Source: Staphylococcus sp. GSSP0090 (lineage in GTDB: Bacteria > Bacillota > Bacilli > Staphylococcales > Staphylococcaceae). From it: a stretch of DNA of 59,061 nucleotides. The stretch spans positions 1-59,061 of the forward strand of contig NZ_JACBFD010000039.1 in NCBI RefSeq assembly GCF_013391405.1, given 5' to 3'. Both the position numbers and the translations under genes were made by a program. A model generated the notes under the pieces. It searched no databases, had not been told where the DNA came from, and saw nothing but the letters and a program-made list of their open reading frames with translations. Shown here in pieces: positions 25,984 through 35,623 of the stretch; position 1 is the first letter of the stretch, and every line of letters starts with the position of its first letter.

Positions 25984-26256
25984 TTAAACATAGTCTTTAA
26001 AATTATGTTTGATTTCATTAAAATCATATAACGAGTTATACATACGCATACGAATATGTTCTTCAGATTCATAAGGAATGCGTAAATGATTATGTTGTGC
26101 TACATATTTACGAAACGCTTTTTCTAATTTTTGTCGTTCTAATATCGGTGTTTGAATCCATTCATCTTTGTCGAATAAATCTTCAAAATGAAATTCGAAA
26201 CTTGTGCGATCTATTGATTTTCTTAATGCTTCTAATCTTTCATCAAAATTTATGAT
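25984..26256 (-). CDS. small hypothetical protein with a non-canonical start
   Basis: About 90 codons. The frame reads N-F-D-E-R-L-E-A-L-R-K-S-I-D-R-T and continues hydrophilic with E-W-I-Q-T-P-I-L-E-R-Q-K-L-E-K-A-F to H-N-F-K-D-Y-V. There is no ATG, GTG or TTG in frame at the beginning; the first in-frame Met is deep in the protein. A good GAGGGGG (26270-26264) sits 7 bases before an ATC at 26256, 10 before ATA at 26253 and 1 before ATT at 26262. An ATC/ATA/ATT start is therefore likely, or a start codon has mutated. It is convergent with the small gene at 25621 and shares its terminator. No family recognised. Confidence 0.55.
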   Translation of the reverse strand: MINFDERLEALRKSIDRTSFEFHFEDLFDKDEWIQTPILERQKLEKAFRKYVAQHNHLRIPYESEEHIRMRMYNSLYDFNEIKHNFKDYV

Positions 26257-26452
26257 AGAAATTCCCCCTCTAATGCAATACTGAAAATGATTGACATATA
26301 TAGTATTATATATCCACTTTATATTGAAATAAGAATATTGACAAGCTGATAAAAAGCAAAATTTTCAGGAATATAAAATCAACATGATACAATAAGCATA
26401 TTTAGGAAAGTAATTAAATATATATAGTACATAAATAGAAAGGAAGATAGAC

Positions 26453-27157
26453 ATGGTTGAATTACAAGGTAAAGTCGCAATTGTAACAGGCGCAAGTAGT
26501 GGAATCGGTGCGAGTATAGCTGAAGCGTTGGCTCATCAAGGCGTCAAAGTAATCTTAACAGGACGGGATGAGGCGCGCCTATCAGAAGTGGCGACACGCA
26601 TACAAGAAAGCAAAGAAGCAGTAGTAGATACAAGTATCGTAGATGTTACACACAGAGACGAAGTGTCAAACTTAGTAGAAAAAACAAAAGAGAAATTTGG
26701 CCAAGTTGATATTTTAGTAAATAGTGCTGGTTTAATGTTGTCATCCGCAATCACTGAAGGTGAGGTTGAAGGATGGGAAGCAATGATTGATGTGAATATC
26801 AAAGGTACATTATATACGATTAACTCTGTGCTACCATCTATGTTAAATCAATCCAGTGGTCATATTATTAATATTGCTTCAATTTCAGGATTTGAAGTTA
26901 CTAAAAAAAGTACGCTATATAGTGCTTCCAAAGCAGCCGTACACAGTATTACGCAAGGACTTGAAAAGGAACTTGCAAAAACAGGTGTGCGTGTGACAAG
27001 TATTTCACCTGGTATGGTTGATACGCCATTAAGTGGGGATACAGATTGGGGAACGCGCAAAAAATTAGATCCTAAAGATATTGCAGAAGCAGCAATTTAT
27101 GCTTTACAACAACCAAGTCATGTTAATGTGAATGAAGTGACAGTGAGACCTGTCTAA
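26453..27157 (+). CDS. SDR family NAD(P)-dependent oxidoreductase
   Basis: 234 residues, classical [11 protein letters not shown] is near residue 13, the Arg after beta-2 (L-T-G-R-D-E) near 38 suggests NADP(H) preference, N-S-A-G-L near 88, and catalytic S-I-S-G ... Y-S-A-S-K near 138-156. It resembles the YdfG/clavaldehyde-reductase-like group that reduces hydroxy acids and various carbonyls; the substrate is not predictable. Ribosome site AAAGGAAG. Monocistronic, closed by a terminator. Confidence 0.82.
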   Translation: MVELQGKVAIVTGASSGIGASIAEALAHQGVKVILTGRDEARLSEVATRIQESKEAVVDTSIVDVTHRDEVSNLVEKTKEKFGQVDILVNSAGLMLSSAITEGEVEGWEAMIDVNIKGTLYTINSVLPSMLNQSSGHIINIASISGFEVTKKSTLYSASKAAVHSITQGLEKELAKTGVRVTSISPGMVDTPLSGDTDWGTRKKLDPKDIAEAAIYALQQPSHVNVNEVTVRPV

Positions 27158-27173
27158 ATAAGAATGCAAAGAA

Positions 27174-27201
27174 GGCCGGGACATAAATAAGTGTCTCGGC
27201 C
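27174..27201 (+). terminator. intrinsic terminator after the SDR gene
   Basis: GGCCGGGACA (27174-27183) pairs with TGTCTCGGCC (27192-27201) with one G-U pair. Only a weak T tract follows. Confidence 0.7.
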
Positions 27202-27401
27202 AAATTATTTATATACACTGTAGATTACATGTTAAGTGGCTAATATAAATGCGCTAACTTTATGTATTCTATATATTAGTTTCGTTTAATTGGTCCTTAT
27301 TTCCTATGGTGGATATGAAATACGTTTCAGCAGTAAACACATTGATATTGCGTTCTTTTAATAGTTTAACTTAAATGACAGTCGTGAAAGAAGTGAGTGA
27401 A

Positions 27402-27902
27402 ATGGAAATACGATACCTTACCGCAAGTGATGTAAAACAATATCGCGAGATTCGATTAATGTCGTTACAGACAGATCCCAAAGGATTTGTATCGACATAT
27501 GAACATGAAAAAACATTACCAGAAGATGAATTTAAGGCACGTCTTAAATTGGATGATACGCATTTTACGATAGGTACCTTTGATAGAGGAGAACTGATTT
27601 GCATCGCTACGTTTTATAGCGAGGAAATGGAGAAGGTAAAGCATAAAGGTAATTTAGTCACTGTCTATTGTGATACTCGGTATAGGGGACAAGGTATTAC
27701 ATCACAAATGATACAACAGATGATTAACGATGTTATTGAACATGATATTGTGAAAATGATTGGCTTATGTGTCTTGTCAGAGAATAAACAAGCGATTCAT
27801 TTATATGAGAAATTAGGGTTTGAGCGTTATGGTAGAGAGCCTAAATCTGTCTTTGATGGTGAAAGGTATTATGACGAAGATTTAATGTATCTTGAATTGT
27901 GA
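27402..27902 (+). CDS. GNAT family N-acetyltransferase
   Basis: 166 residues, a single GNAT fold transferring an acetyl group from acetyl-CoA to an amine. The acetyl-CoA loop is Y-R-G-Q-G-I-T-S near residues 99-106 (R-x-x-G-x-G/A form), preceded by the beta-4 strand L-V-T-V-Y-C and followed by L-C-V-L-S-E-N-K-Q-A-I-H-L-Y-E-K-L-G-F-E near 130-150. The start was set at the Met of M-E-I-R-Y-L, which matches the usual first strand; nine codons upstream another Met lacks a ribosome site. The acceptor is unknown. It ends at a terminator. Confidence 0.82.
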   Translation: MEIRYLTASDVKQYREIRLMSLQTDPKGFVSTYEHEKTLPEDEFKARLKLDDTHFTIGTFDRGELICIATFYSEEMEKVKHKGNLVTVYCDTRYRGQGITSQMIQQMINDVIEHDIVKMIGLCVLSENKQAIHLYEKLGFERYGREPKSVFDGERYYDEDLMYLEL

Positions 27903-27949
27903 TATGTATGTGATATGCATTCAGCATTTTAATACTTAAAAAATTAAAT

Positions 27950-27985
27950 CAGAACGAGTCACAAACATGTCTCGCTCTGGTTTTT
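27950..27985 (+). terminator. intrinsic terminator after the GNAT gene
   Basis: CAGAACGAG (27950-27958) faces CTCGCTCTG (27971-27979) with one mismatch, then a TTTTT tract. Confidence 0.75.
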
Positions 27986-27997
27986 ATATAGATTGAA

Positions 27998-28368
27998 TCA
28001 TGACAGCCATTCAATTATTTCAATTCTGTTACCAAATGGATCATAAATATAAAAACGATTGGCACCTTCGAGTTCATCACCGTAAATAATTTCAATGTCT
28101 TTAGATTCCAGATCTTTTTTGATATCTGAAGCATTGTGAACTAAAAATGCTGGATGGGCCTTTGTTGCTGGTTTGAAATCATCTTGAACCCCAATATGTA
28201 GTTGATGTTCGCCAACTTGAAACCAAACGCCACCTTTAGTAGCTAGGTTTGAGGGTTTGGGAATTTCTTTAAAACCGAGTATTTCTGAATAAAACGCTCT
28301 TGCCAAGGATTCGTGATTAGGTGGGCAGCTATTTGAACATGATCAATACCTAAAAAATCATTAAACAT
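27998..28368 (-). pseudogene. VOC/glyoxalase family protein, broken by a one-base deletion
   Basis: The start ATG (28366-28368) follows AAAGGAG and reads M-F-N-D-F-L-G-I-D-H-V-Q-I-A-A, a typical first VOC strand, then goes out of frame at the GGTGGG run near 28320-28326. The other frame continues ...L-A-R-A-F-Y-S-E-I-L-G-F-K-E-I to the stop at 27998, with G-V-W-F-Q-V-G-E-H-Q-L-H-I-G-V and the C-terminal F-Y-I-Y-D-P-F-G-N-R-I-E-I. One extra C in the coding strand would restore P-P-N-H-E-S-L-A-R-A-F-Y and a 123-residue protein of normal length. The family contains metal-dependent lyases, dioxygenases and antibiotic-binding proteins. It is either a real pseudogene or a sequence error. Confidence 0.8.
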
Positions 28369-28482
28369 TTATAACAACTCCTTTTGTATATAATAGCAAA
28401 AGGATAAAAATAAAGCGATTAAGTAAATTACATTTTTATAAAATATAGTCGTTTAATTAATTCAAAAACTTATTTTATTCTA

Positions 28483-28512
28483 TTGCAATTGATAATCGTT
28501 TTCGATTAAAAT
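28483..28512 (+). promoter_or_regulatory. promoter with Fur-box-like sequence
   Basis: -35 TTGCAA (28483-28488), 18-bp spacer, -10 TAAAAT (28507-28512). Between them TTGATAATCGTTTTCGATTA resembles the Fur consensus TGATAATNATTATCA with a few mismatches. Iron repression is expected for the siderophore-binding protein that follows. Confidence 0.6.
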
Positions 28513-28544
28513 AGAAGTAATAAATAAGAGAAGAGGTTATCGTT

Positions 28545-29456
28545 TTGAAAAAATTTTTATGCTTGATGTTATGTTTGTTATTGTTTTTGGCAGCTTGCGG
28601 TAATGATTCGAAAAATTCAGAGTCAAAAGAAGACAAAGGTACAAAGACCTATACTACAGATGATGGTAATAAAGTGAAGATACCTAAAAATCCCAAAAGA
28701 GTACTTGTATTAACTGCTAATTATGGTAACTTTAAAAAATTAGGTGTTAAACCGATTGCAATTACAAGTGTATTTCCGGATTCTAAATATTTAGATATGA
28801 GTAAAGTGAAAAAAATAGATCCTGAAAATGTTGAAGCGGCAGCAAAATTAAAACCAGATTTAATTATTACATATAAAGAAAACAAGAATAATAAAAAATT
28901 ATCTAAAATTGCACCAACTGTGCCAATTAAAGTACAAGATATGGACTATAAAGACACACATATTGAAATTGGGAAGCTGGTAAATAAAGAAGCTAAAGCT
29001 AAAAAGCAAGCTGATAAATTATCGGAAAAATTAGCTAAAGATGGAAAAGAGATTAAGGAAACAATTGGTAAAGATAAGACTTTTTCAATTATGGATATTC
29101 AAGCAAAAGACATTTATCAATTTGGACCTAGATTCGGCCGTGGGAGTGAAGCAATATACGAAGGCTTTAATTTAAAAGAGGATCCTGAAGCAAAACAAGC
29201 AATGCCAAAAGAGAAGTTTATGAAAGTACCAAAAGAGAAATTCAACACATACTCAGGTGATTATTTATTACTTCCAACCGAAGATGGTAAGAAACCTAAT
29301 AATGATTTTGTGAAGTCAAACACTTGGAAAAATAACGAAGCTGTTCAAAATGAGAACGTCATTTATTATTCCATGGATGAAGCAATCTATGCTGATTTAA
29401 TTTCAGTAGAAAAACAAGCTGAATTATTTAAAAAAGAACTTTTAAAGCATAAATAA
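28545..29456 (+). CDS. iron-siderophore ABC transporter substrate-binding lipoprotein
   Basis: 303 residues. The N-terminal signal with lipobox L-A-A-C puts the mature Cys at 18, so it is membrane-anchored on the outside. Next come a polar linker and a two-lobe class III (FhuD/BtuF-like) binding fold: P-K-N-P-K-R-V-L-V-L near residues 47-56, L-K-P-D-L-I-I-T-Y near 102, a long backbone helix, and a second lobe with I-Y-Q-F-G-P-R-F-G-R-G near 190. It captures ferric siderophores, probably hydroxamate type. The start is TTG after GAAGAGG. No permease or ATPase is adjacent, so it must work with components elsewhere, as FhuD-type proteins of staphylococci do. Lysine-rich composition is usual. Confidence 0.85.
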   Translation: MKKFLCLMLCLLLFLAACGNDSKNSESKEDKGTKTYTTDDGNKVKIPKNPKRVLVLTANYGNFKKLGVKPIAITSVFPDSKYLDMSKVKKIDPENVEAAAKLKPDLIITYKENKNNKKLSKIAPTVPIKVQDMDYKDTHIEIGKLVNKEAKAKKQADKLSEKLAKDGKEIKETIGKDKTFSIMDIQAKDIYQFGPRFGRGSEAIYEGFNLKEDPEAKQAMPKEKFMKVPKEKFNTYSGDYLLLPTEDGKKPNNDFVKSNTWKNNEAVQNENVIYYSMDEAIYADLISVEKQAELFKKELLKHK

Positions 29457-29457
29457 A

Positions 29458-29515
29458 AAATAAGCGCGTCTAGTCATCAAATTTCTATAATTTGATATCT
29501 ATGACGCGCTTATTT
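29458..29515. terminator. bidirectional terminator between siderophore gene and his operon
   Basis: AAATAAGCGCGTC (29458-29470) pairs with GACGCGCTTATTT (29503-29515), with an inner ATCAAAT/ATTTGAT stem. Confidence 0.85.
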
Positions 29516-29526
29516 TATTTTGGTTA

Positions 29527-30159
29527 TTACCAATTGTCGATGTCACTTCGTTCACCTTTGAAATTATTAGATGTCTGATGGCGTTGTGCCAAAACATTTT
29601 CAACATCTTCAAATTTAATATTTAAAGCATGTAATAATACAAAAAGATGGTATAAAACATCGGCAGTTTCATTTGTTACTTCTTCAACGTCGCCTTTCAT
29701 TGTACCAATCACAACTTCAAATGCTTCTTCGCCGAATTTTTTAGTTATTTTCTCAAGGCCTTCTTTCAGTAAATACTGTGTATAAGAATGACTTTTATTC
29801 GCTTGTGCACTTGCTGCTACAGTTTGTTCAAGTTGTTGTACATAAAAAGGTACAGACGTATTAAAACAACTTTGGCTTCCTGTATGACAGGTTGGTCCGT
29901 TTGGAAGTACTTCAATAAGCAGTGTATCTTGATCACAATCCAAGTGTATATTTTTAACTATTTGTGTGTGACCTGAAGTTTCTCCTTTGGTCCATAAGCG
30001 TTCTTTTGAACGAGAGTAAAATGTAACAATGCCCTCAGTAATCGTTTTTTGATAGGCAATTTCATTCATATATCCTAGCATGAGCACTTGTTTGTTACGT
30101 ACATCTTGTAGTACTACAGGAATAAGTCCTTTGTCAAAATCAGGTTCTTGCGTTGTCAT
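29527..30159 (-). CDS. hisIE: bifunctional phosphoribosyl-AMP cyclohydrolase / phosphoribosyl-ATP pyrophosphatase
   Basis: 210 residues, histidine steps 2 and 3. The HisI part (about 1-110) has the metal-binding D-C-D-Q-D-T and C-H-T-G-S-Q-S-C-F block near 73-97. The HisE part (about 115-210) has E-K-I-T-K-K-F-G-E-E-A-F-E-V-V-I-G near 135 and the E-T-A-D-V-L-Y-H-L block near 162 (MazG-like helices). The fused form is usual for Firmicutes. It is the last gene of the his operon, overlaps hisF by 4 bases and has a GAGGAGG site. Confidence 0.95.
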   Translation of the reverse strand: MTTQEPDFDKGLIPVVLQDVRNKQVLMLGYMNEIAYQKTITEGIVTFYSRSKERLWTKGETSGHTQIVKNIHLDCDQDTLLIEVLPNGPTCHTGSQSCFNTSVPFYVQQLEQTVAASAQANKSHSYTQYLLKEGLEKITKKFGEEAFEVVIGTMKGDVEEVTNETADVLYHLFVLLHALNIKFEDVENVLAQRHQTSNNFKGERSDIDNW

Positions 30160-30914
30160 CTTACTGGAATACCTCCTCGTTTCATTGATGATTTAATTTG
30201 TTCCACAGTTGTTTCTTTATCATGGAGTATACTTGCTGCGAGTCCCGCCGAAACGTTTGTCTCTTTAAACAAATCAACGAAATGCTCTGGATTTCCGCCA
30301 CCACCTGAAGCGATAACTGGAATATTTACAAGGTTTTCAATTTCACGTAAGTGGGAGACATCAAACCCTTGTTTCATACCATCGTGCGTCATACTTGTAA
30401 TGAGAAGTTCACCTGCACCTAATGCTTCAACTTCTTGAACCCAATCATACACACGTTTATCTGTTCGTTGTTTACCACCATGTGTGTAACAAAAATAATC
30501 ATCAAGTTCACTATCAAAATTGCTATCTATCGCGATACATATACATTGTCTGCCGAATTTTTCACTGGCTTCCTTGATAAAGTTTGGATTTTTAAGTGCA
30601 CTTGAATTTAATGATACTTTATCGGCACCATGGTTTAATAATTGAGATATATCAGAAAGGGTTGAAATGCCACCGCCAACTGTTAATGGAATAAAAAGTT
30701 TTTCTGCGGTTTCTGAAATCACATCAAGAACAAGATCATGCCCAGCTTCGGTACGTGAAATGTCTAAGAAAACAAGCTCATCAGCACCTTGTTCATTATA
30801 ATAAAGTGCAAAATCCACAGGGTTGCCGATGTCACGCAAACCTTTAAATTGAACGCCTTTTACAACGCGACCATCTTTGACATCTAAGCAAGGAATAATA
30901 CGTTTTTTAATCAT
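30156..30914 (-). CDS. hisF: imidazole glycerol phosphate synthase cyclase subunit
   Basis: 252 residues, (beta-alpha)8 barrel. With HisH it converts PRFAR and ammonia into IGP and [17 protein letters not shown] at the start carries the catalytic Asp (D11), and [13 protein letters not shown] near 178 the second phosphate/active-site region, somewhat changed from the common M-D-R-D-G-T-K-x-G-Y-D. The two barrel-half phosphate sites V-G-G-G-I-S near 80 and A-S-G-G-G-G near 203 are present. Overlaps both neighbours by 4 bases. Confidence 0.95.
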   Translation of the reverse strand: MIKKRIIPCLDVKDGRVVKGVQFKGLRDIGNPVDFALYYNEQGADELVFLDISRTEAGHDLVLDVISETAEKLFIPLTVGGGISTLSDISQLLNHGADKVSLNSSALKNPNFIKEASEKFGRQCICIAIDSNFDSELDDYFCYTHGGKQRTDKRVYDWVQEVEALGAGELLITSMTHDGMKQGFDVSHLREIENLVNIPVIASGGGGNPEHFVDLFKETNVSAGLAASILHDKETTVEQIKSSMKRGGIPVR

Positions 30915-31615
30915 GATAATCCCTCCCAGAAGTTTGCATTGTGAGCAGCTTTACCAACAATTGCGGCGGTAACACCTAAGGATTCCAATTGAGCTAAATC
31001 TTGTTGATGGCGAATACCACCAGAAGCAATAATTGGTTTTTGAGTTGCTTGAACTAATTGTTGTGTGATTTCGAAATTGGGCCCCTCGAGTTTGCCATCT
31101 TTAGAAATATCTGTGTATATGATACCACCGAGTGGGAGAGTTTCTACTTGTTGTAATAAATCAAAGATATCAAGTCCAGCATCTTGTTCCCAGCCATTAA
31201 TTTTGACTTGTCGACGGTAAGCATCGATGGATAGATATAAACGGTTTGGAAATGCTTGTGACATGTGTGATAGCCACGCTATATCCTCTATACCTTTTGT
31301 GCCGATAATACAATAATCGATGCCTTCATTAAAGTAAGATTCAATGGTTTTTCTATCTCTAATCCCGCCGCCAACTTCCATACGTTTATCAGTCAGTGAG
31401 CGCAATTGATTGATATAGTTGTTTTCAATGGCTACTTTATTTTTTGCACCTATTAAATCGACGATATGAATGCGATCTACGCATTCATACTGATTGTAAA
31501 AATGTATACTTTCTTCTGCACTGCGAGACATTTTAACTTCAGAATCATATTTACCTTCAGTAAGTCGAACGCTCGTAGCATTAATTAAATCAATTGCCGG
31601 CCATAGTTTGATCAT
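30911..31615 (-). CDS. hisA: ProFAR isomerase
   Basis: 234 residues, barrel enzyme opening the ring of N'-formimino-AICAR ribotide to the ribulose form. The catalytic Asp is in P-A-I-D-L-I at residue 8, V-G-G-G-I-R-D near 78, a second Asp in Y-T-D-I-S-K-D-G near 170 and A-S-G-G-I near 198. The hisH frame runs 26 bases past its start; the ribosome site AAAGGCGG lies inside hisH. Slightly shorter than the usual 240. Confidence 0.95.
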   Translation of the reverse strand: MIKLWPAIDLINATSVRLTEGKYDSEVKMSRSAEESIHFYNQYECVDRIHIVDLIGAKNKVAIENNYINQLRSLTDKRMEVGGGIRDRKTIESYFNEGIDYCIIGTKGIEDIAWLSHMSQAFPNRLYLSIDAYRRQVKINGWEQDAGLDIFDLLQQVETLPLGGIIYTDISKDGKLEGPNFEITQQLVQATQKPIIASGGIRHQQDLAQLESLGVTAAIVGKAAHNANFWEGLS

Positions 31616-32186
31616 TTTGAAATCCGCCTTTCAGTGCTTGATTAAGTATTGCTAATCCATTATCACCGCTTTTTTCTGGATGGAATTGAATACCTATATA
31701 ATTATTGAATTGAACGATTGCTGGAATTTTTGTACCGTACTCTGTGTATGCAACCACATGCTCTGACATTTCAGCTTGGTAAGCATGTACAAAATAAACA
31801 TCGTGCATTAATGAAGTTTGGTTACTTATAAGATTGTTCCATCCTAGATGTGGAACTGGGTAGGGTGATTGTATTGGCACGATATTTCCCGGGAAAACGT
31901 TTAAGCCCTCAACATTACCTTCTGCACTCCATTGATAGAATAATTGCATACCTAGACAGATACCGATGACTGGTTTACCTCGTATGGATTTTAGTATATT
32001 TGTTAAACCGCGTTCGTTAATTGCTTTCATAGCATCTTTAAAATGACCAACACCAGGTAAAATAACGACATCAGCATTGATAATATCGTTATACTTGTCA
32101 GTTAATATCGTGTCATATCCTAAATACTGAACTGCGCGTTGTACATTTTTGACATTACCTAATCCATAATCAATGATGGCAATCAT
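31590..32186 (-). CDS. hisH: imidazole glycerol phosphate synthase glutaminase subunit
   Basis: 198 residues, class I glutamine amidotransferase supplying ammonia to HisF. The nucleophile is in G-I-C-L-G-M-Q-L near residue 77, and the His/Glu pair in [10 protein letters not shown] near 175. Overlaps hisB by 4 bases and hisA by 26. Confidence 0.95.
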   Translation of the reverse strand: MIAIIDYGLGNVKNVQRAVQYLGYDTILTDKYNDIINADVVILPGVGHFKDAMKAINERGLTNILKSIRGKPVIGICLGMQLFYQWSAEGNVEGLNVFPGNIVPIQSPYPVPHLGWNNLISNQTSLMHDVYFVHAYQAEMSEHVVAYTEYGTKIPAIVQFNNYIGIQFHPEKSGDNGLAILNQALKGGFQNDQTMAGN

Positions 32187-32761
32187 TCAATCACACCCTT
32201 AGATGAAGGAACGCTATCGTTATCGCTTGGTGAAAGTGCCATTTTTAGTGCGCGAGCAAACGATTTAAATATGCCTTCAATTTCATGGTGCGTATTGCCA
32301 CCTCTAAGTAGATCGATGTGTGTAGTTAGACGTGCATTGATAGTGAAAGCACGGAAAAATTCTTCAACCAATTCAGTATCAAATGTGCCTACTTTTTCTT
32401 TACTTAAATTGGCATTAAATGATAAGTAAGGACGTCCACTAATATCGACTACAGCACGAGATAAGCTTTCATCCATAGGGATATAACTCACCCCATATCT
32501 TTGGAAGGATTTGCGTTCTCTTATCATGTCTAATAATAGTTGGCCTAGTACGATGCCGATATCTTCAGTTACGTGGTGATCATCTACATCAGTATCTCCA
32601 TTAGCTTCTATGACGATTGAAAGCCCACTATGAAACGTAAAGAGTGTGAGCATATGATTTAAAAAACCAACCCCTGTGTTAATTTCACTTGTTCGCTTGT
32701 CATCAGCTAAGATGATTGATAATTGTGTTTCTGCAGTATTACGTTCCTTTTGAAATATCAT
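32183..32761 (-). CDS. hisB: imidazoleglycerol-phosphate dehydratase
   Basis: 192 residues, monofunctional (no phosphatase domain). It dehydrates IGP to imidazole acetol phosphate. Manganese ligands are visible in D-V-D-D-H-H-V-T-E-D near residue 63 and G-G-N-T-H-H-E-I-E near 160, the two symmetric halves of the fold. Ribosome site TGGAGG. It overlaps hisC by 23 bases. Confidence 0.95.
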   Translation of the reverse strand: MIFQKERNTAETQLSIILADDKRTSEINTGVGFLNHMLTLFTFHSGLSIVIEANGDTDVDDHHVTEDIGIVLGQLLLDMIRERKSFQRYGVSYIPMDESLSRAVVDISGRPYLSFNANLSKEKVGTFDTELVEEFFRAFTINARLTTHIDLLRGGNTHHEIEGIFKSFARALKMALSPSDNDSVPSSKGVIE

Positions 32762-33743
32762 ATTGTGACCTCCATGATTTAATGAGCTGTTCTAATTGAT
32801 CTAATTGTTCATCTGTGGCAATTGAATATCGCACATATGCGTTCATGTCTGGTTCGTCATAGCGTCTAGGTAAGAAACCATGATTTTCAATGTAAAGTCC
32901 TAGACTTTGTGCTGCTGATCCTTTTGTTAAAACAAAGTTTGTTGATGAAGGAAAGACTTTCATAATATCGTCAACATTGTCTAGAAACATTTGTCTTAAT
33001 CTAACAGCTAATGCACGTTGATGTTCAATGAATGCACGTGTCTCGTCTATATGCTCAAACATGTACAATGCAATGTGTAAAGTGAGCGTATTTAATGGAT
33101 AAGGATGTTCAATACTTTGTATAAGTTGAATCGTCTCAGGCGTTCCAATTAGCACACCTAAACGTAAACCAGCGATACCAAAGGCCTTTGAAAGGGTACG
33201 CATTTGAAGGACATGTGATTGTAATTCAAGCGTGTAGGCATCACCAAAATCTAAATAAGCTTCGTCGATAACGAAATAACCACCCATTTTTTTCATTTTA
33301 TCTGCAATTGCGGTTAAAAATGTTAGATTATACTGCTTACCAGATGGGTTGTGAGGATTACTCATAATAAAGAATGCTGGTTGTACTTCCTCAATCCGGC
33401 TTAAAATATTTTCTAGTTGAAAGGTTAAATCATTATCTGCATTCACAAATTCTATTGGGCGATGAACTTGGTTTGCATATGCTTGATACATAAAGAAATC
33501 TGGATTGAGTGTTAGTGCAGGACCTTCTGGCATGATAAGCATTAATTTTTGAATTAATTCATCAGAACCATTACCTGCAATAATTTGATCGGCAGACAGA
33601 TTATAATAACGCGCATATGCCGCTTTGAATCGCTCATATTCCTCATCTGGATAAAAATTAAAAGACGCGTTTTGTATAATAGATGTGAGTTGTGTTTCTG
33701 TTAAAGGACGTAGCGGGCTTTCATTTTTGTTAATTCTTATCAT
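32739..33743 (-). CDS. hisC: histidinol-phosphate aminotransferase
   Basis: 334 residues, fold-type I PLP enzyme. The PLP lysine lies in R-T-L-S-K-A-F-G-I-A-G-L-R near residue 187; S-N-P-H-N-P-S-G near 128 and D-E-A-Y near 159 bind the cofactor. At the short end for the family (about 350) but complete. The start has AAAGGAG and overlaps the hisD end by 14 bases. It may also serve aromatic amino acids, as in other Firmicutes. Confidence 0.93.
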   Translation of the reverse strand: MIRINKNESPLRPLTETQLTSIIQNASFNFYPDEEYERFKAAYARYYNLSADQIIAGNGSDELIQKLMLIMPEGPALTLNPDFFMYQAYANQVHRPIEFVNADNDLTFQLENILSRIEEVQPAFFIMSNPHNPSGKQYNLTFLTAIADKMKKMGGYFVIDEAYLDFGDAYTLELQSHVLQMRTLSKAFGIAGLRLGVLIGTPETIQLIQSIEHPYPLNTLTLHIALYMFEHIDETRAFIEHQRALAVRLRQMFLDNVDDIMKVFPSSTNFVLTKGSAAQSLGLYIENHGFLPRRYDEPDMNAYVRYSIATDEQLDQLEQLIKSWRSQYDISKGT

Positions 33744-35001
33744 CGTTAAACTCCTTTGATGTTCTAGTTTCTATGGATTGTTCATGATTATATAATTGTT
33801 CAACATGTGCTAATTTACGTGCAGACAATGCTACTTTATCGAATGTATCTTTTGATAAATCTATTACTGAATGACGTGTTAAAAAATCATTGACAGATAA
33901 ACCATTGGTAAATCGTGCTGTTTGATTGGTTGGTAGTACGTGACTTGGACCAGCAATATAGTCGCCAATCACTTCGGGTGAATAATGACCTAAGAACAGC
34001 GCGCCGACGTATCGGACATGGTTTAGATAATCATGTGGTGTCACAGTTTGTATGGAAGCATGTTCTGGTGCAATGAGATTCATTAAATCACACGCTTCAT
34101 TAAAGTCATTTACATGTATTAAAAAATGATTATAATTTAAACTCGCTTCAACAATGGCTTGACGTTCAATTTGAGGAAGTGTGTGTTGTATTTTTTGTTC
34201 TAGTTGTTTTAACAATGCTTCATCTTCACTAATTACAAAAGTTCTTGCCAGCTCGTCATGCTCCGCTTGCGCAAAAACATCATAAACTATGGCATCTAAA
34301 TCTGCAGTGGCATCAATAATGAGTGCGATTTCACTCGGACCTGCGACTTGGTCAATACCTACTTGACCAAATAAGTATTTCTTAGCATAAGCAACAAATT
34401 GGTTACCAGGTCCTACAATTTTGTCAACTTTTGGTAAAGTTTCAGTACCATAAGCAAGTGCCGCGATACTTTGGGCGCCTCCGACTTGGTAGACGTGATC
34501 GACACCTGTGATATAACAGGCGGCTAAGACGATATCCGGAATACCATCTAATTGCGGGGGTGTCACTACAGATATATTTTTTACACCAGCTACCTTAGCA
34601 AGTGTTACTGTCATTAAGACGGTTGATGGATAACTTGCTTTACCACCTGGCACATATACGCCAACACGTTCTAAGGGATGATACAATTCATAACATTCTG
34701 AAGTTCCTTGCTGGTTAGTCCATTTTATTGATGATTGGTATGTTTTGATACGGTCGTGACTTTGATGTAAAGCGTCACGTAAATCACTGTCTAAACGATT
34801 ATAGGACTCTTCCATAGCTTGATAAGTGACTTCTAAATTTGCAGTTTCTACCTTATCGAATTGTTGATTATAATTTCGTAAGGCATCATCTCCATGAAGC
34901 CTTACGTTTTCACAAATGTCTTTTACGATAGGGTATAAATCTTCATTTAAGGAAGATTGATTTAAATATTTTGTTAAAAATAACGTTTTATCTATGATCA
35001 A
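33730..35001 (-). CDS. hisD: histidinol dehydrogenase
   Basis: 423 residues, NAD-dependent zinc enzyme catalysing the last two oxidations to histidine. Key regions are [10 protein letters not shown] near 100, G-P-G-N-Q-F-V near 202, A-G-P-S-E-I near 224, zinc ligands in Q-A-E-H-D-E near 250, A-P-E-H-A near 315 and G-D-Y-I-A-G-P-S-H near 350. An upstream Met in the same frame (35088) lies inside hisG without a ribosome site. The TTG at 35001 follows GGAGGTG by 7 bases, so I use it; this gives a 14-base overlap with hisG and a normal length. Confidence 0.92.
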   Translation of the reverse strand: MIIDKTLFLTKYLNQSSLNEDLYPIVKDICENVRLHGDDALRNYNQQFDKVETANLEVTYQAMEESYNRLDSDLRDALHQSHDRIKTYQSSIKWTNQQGTSECYELYHPLERVGVYVPGGKASYPSTVLMTVTLAKVAGVKNISVVTPPQLDGIPDIVLAACYITGVDHVYQVGGAQSIAALAYGTETLPKVDKIVGPGNQFVAYAKKYLFGQVGIDQVAGPSEIALIIDATADLDAIVYDVFAQAEHDELARTFVISEDEALLKQLEQKIQHTLPQIERQAIVEASLNYNHFLIHVNDFNEACDLMNLIAPEHASIQTVTPHDYLNHVRYVGALFLGHYSPEVIGDYIAGPSHVLPTNQTARFTNGLSVNDFLTRHSVIDLSKDTFDKVALSARKLAHVEQLYNHEQSIETRTSKEFNDDKN

Positions 35002-35605
35002 TGAGTGACACCTCCAGCATTGATAAAAAATCATCAATTTCAGACGATTTTTTAAAATAGGATTGCTTATTTGTGATAAGTTTTGCATTAATAGACTTGA
35101 TACTTTCTTTTTCCACTAATCCATTAGATTGTAGCGTTGTACCAGTCTGTACAATATCGACGATGCCATCTACCATATCTACTAAGCAAGCTAATTCAAT
35201 AGAACCGGATAGTTTAACTAGTTCTACATCTATACCTTGTGCTTCGAAGTAGGCACGTGATGTTTTAACATAGGACGTTGCGATTTTATTAAATGAAGTA
35301 GTTTCTGGTTTAGCAGCCAGTGCAAAGTGACAATCTCCGAATGGTAAGTCCACTAAATTATTAATTGTATAATTGCCTTCCTCCAAAATATCACTACCGA
35401 CAATACCAACATCAGCTACACCTTGTTCTACATAAATAGGGACATCGCTACCTTTGACTAATACAATTTGAAGTGACCCTACTGAAATTAATAATTGTCG
35501 TTCACGATTTTCTAGAGCCTCTACTAGTTGTTGTTCATTTACTTGCTTTAAAAAAGCGATAAAGCTTTTTAATAATCGACCTTTAGCAATAGCTACTGTA
35601 AGCAT
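34988..35605 (-). CDS. hisG: ATP phosphoribosyltransferase, short form
   Basis: 205 residues, first step of histidine synthesis (ATP + PRPP). The short form lacks the C-terminal regulatory domain and needs HisZ, encoded next to it. Visible: A-I-A-K-G-R-L at the start, D-V-G-I-V-G-S-D near 72 and the PRPP-binding [22 protein letters not shown] near 143-165. Ribosome site AAAGGAG. Confidence 0.95.
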   Translation of the reverse strand: MLTVAIAKGRLLKSFIAFLKQVNEQQLVEALENRERQLLISVGSLQIVLVKGSDVPIYVEQGVADVGIVGSDILEEGNYTINNLVDLPFGDCHFALAAKPETTSFNKIATSYVKTSRAYFEAQGIDVELVKLSGSIELACLVDMVDGIVDIVQTGTTLQSNGLVEKESIKSINAKLITNKQSYFKKSSEIDDFLSMLEVSLIDHR

Positions 35606-35623
35606 GATAAGCGCTCCTTTTAT

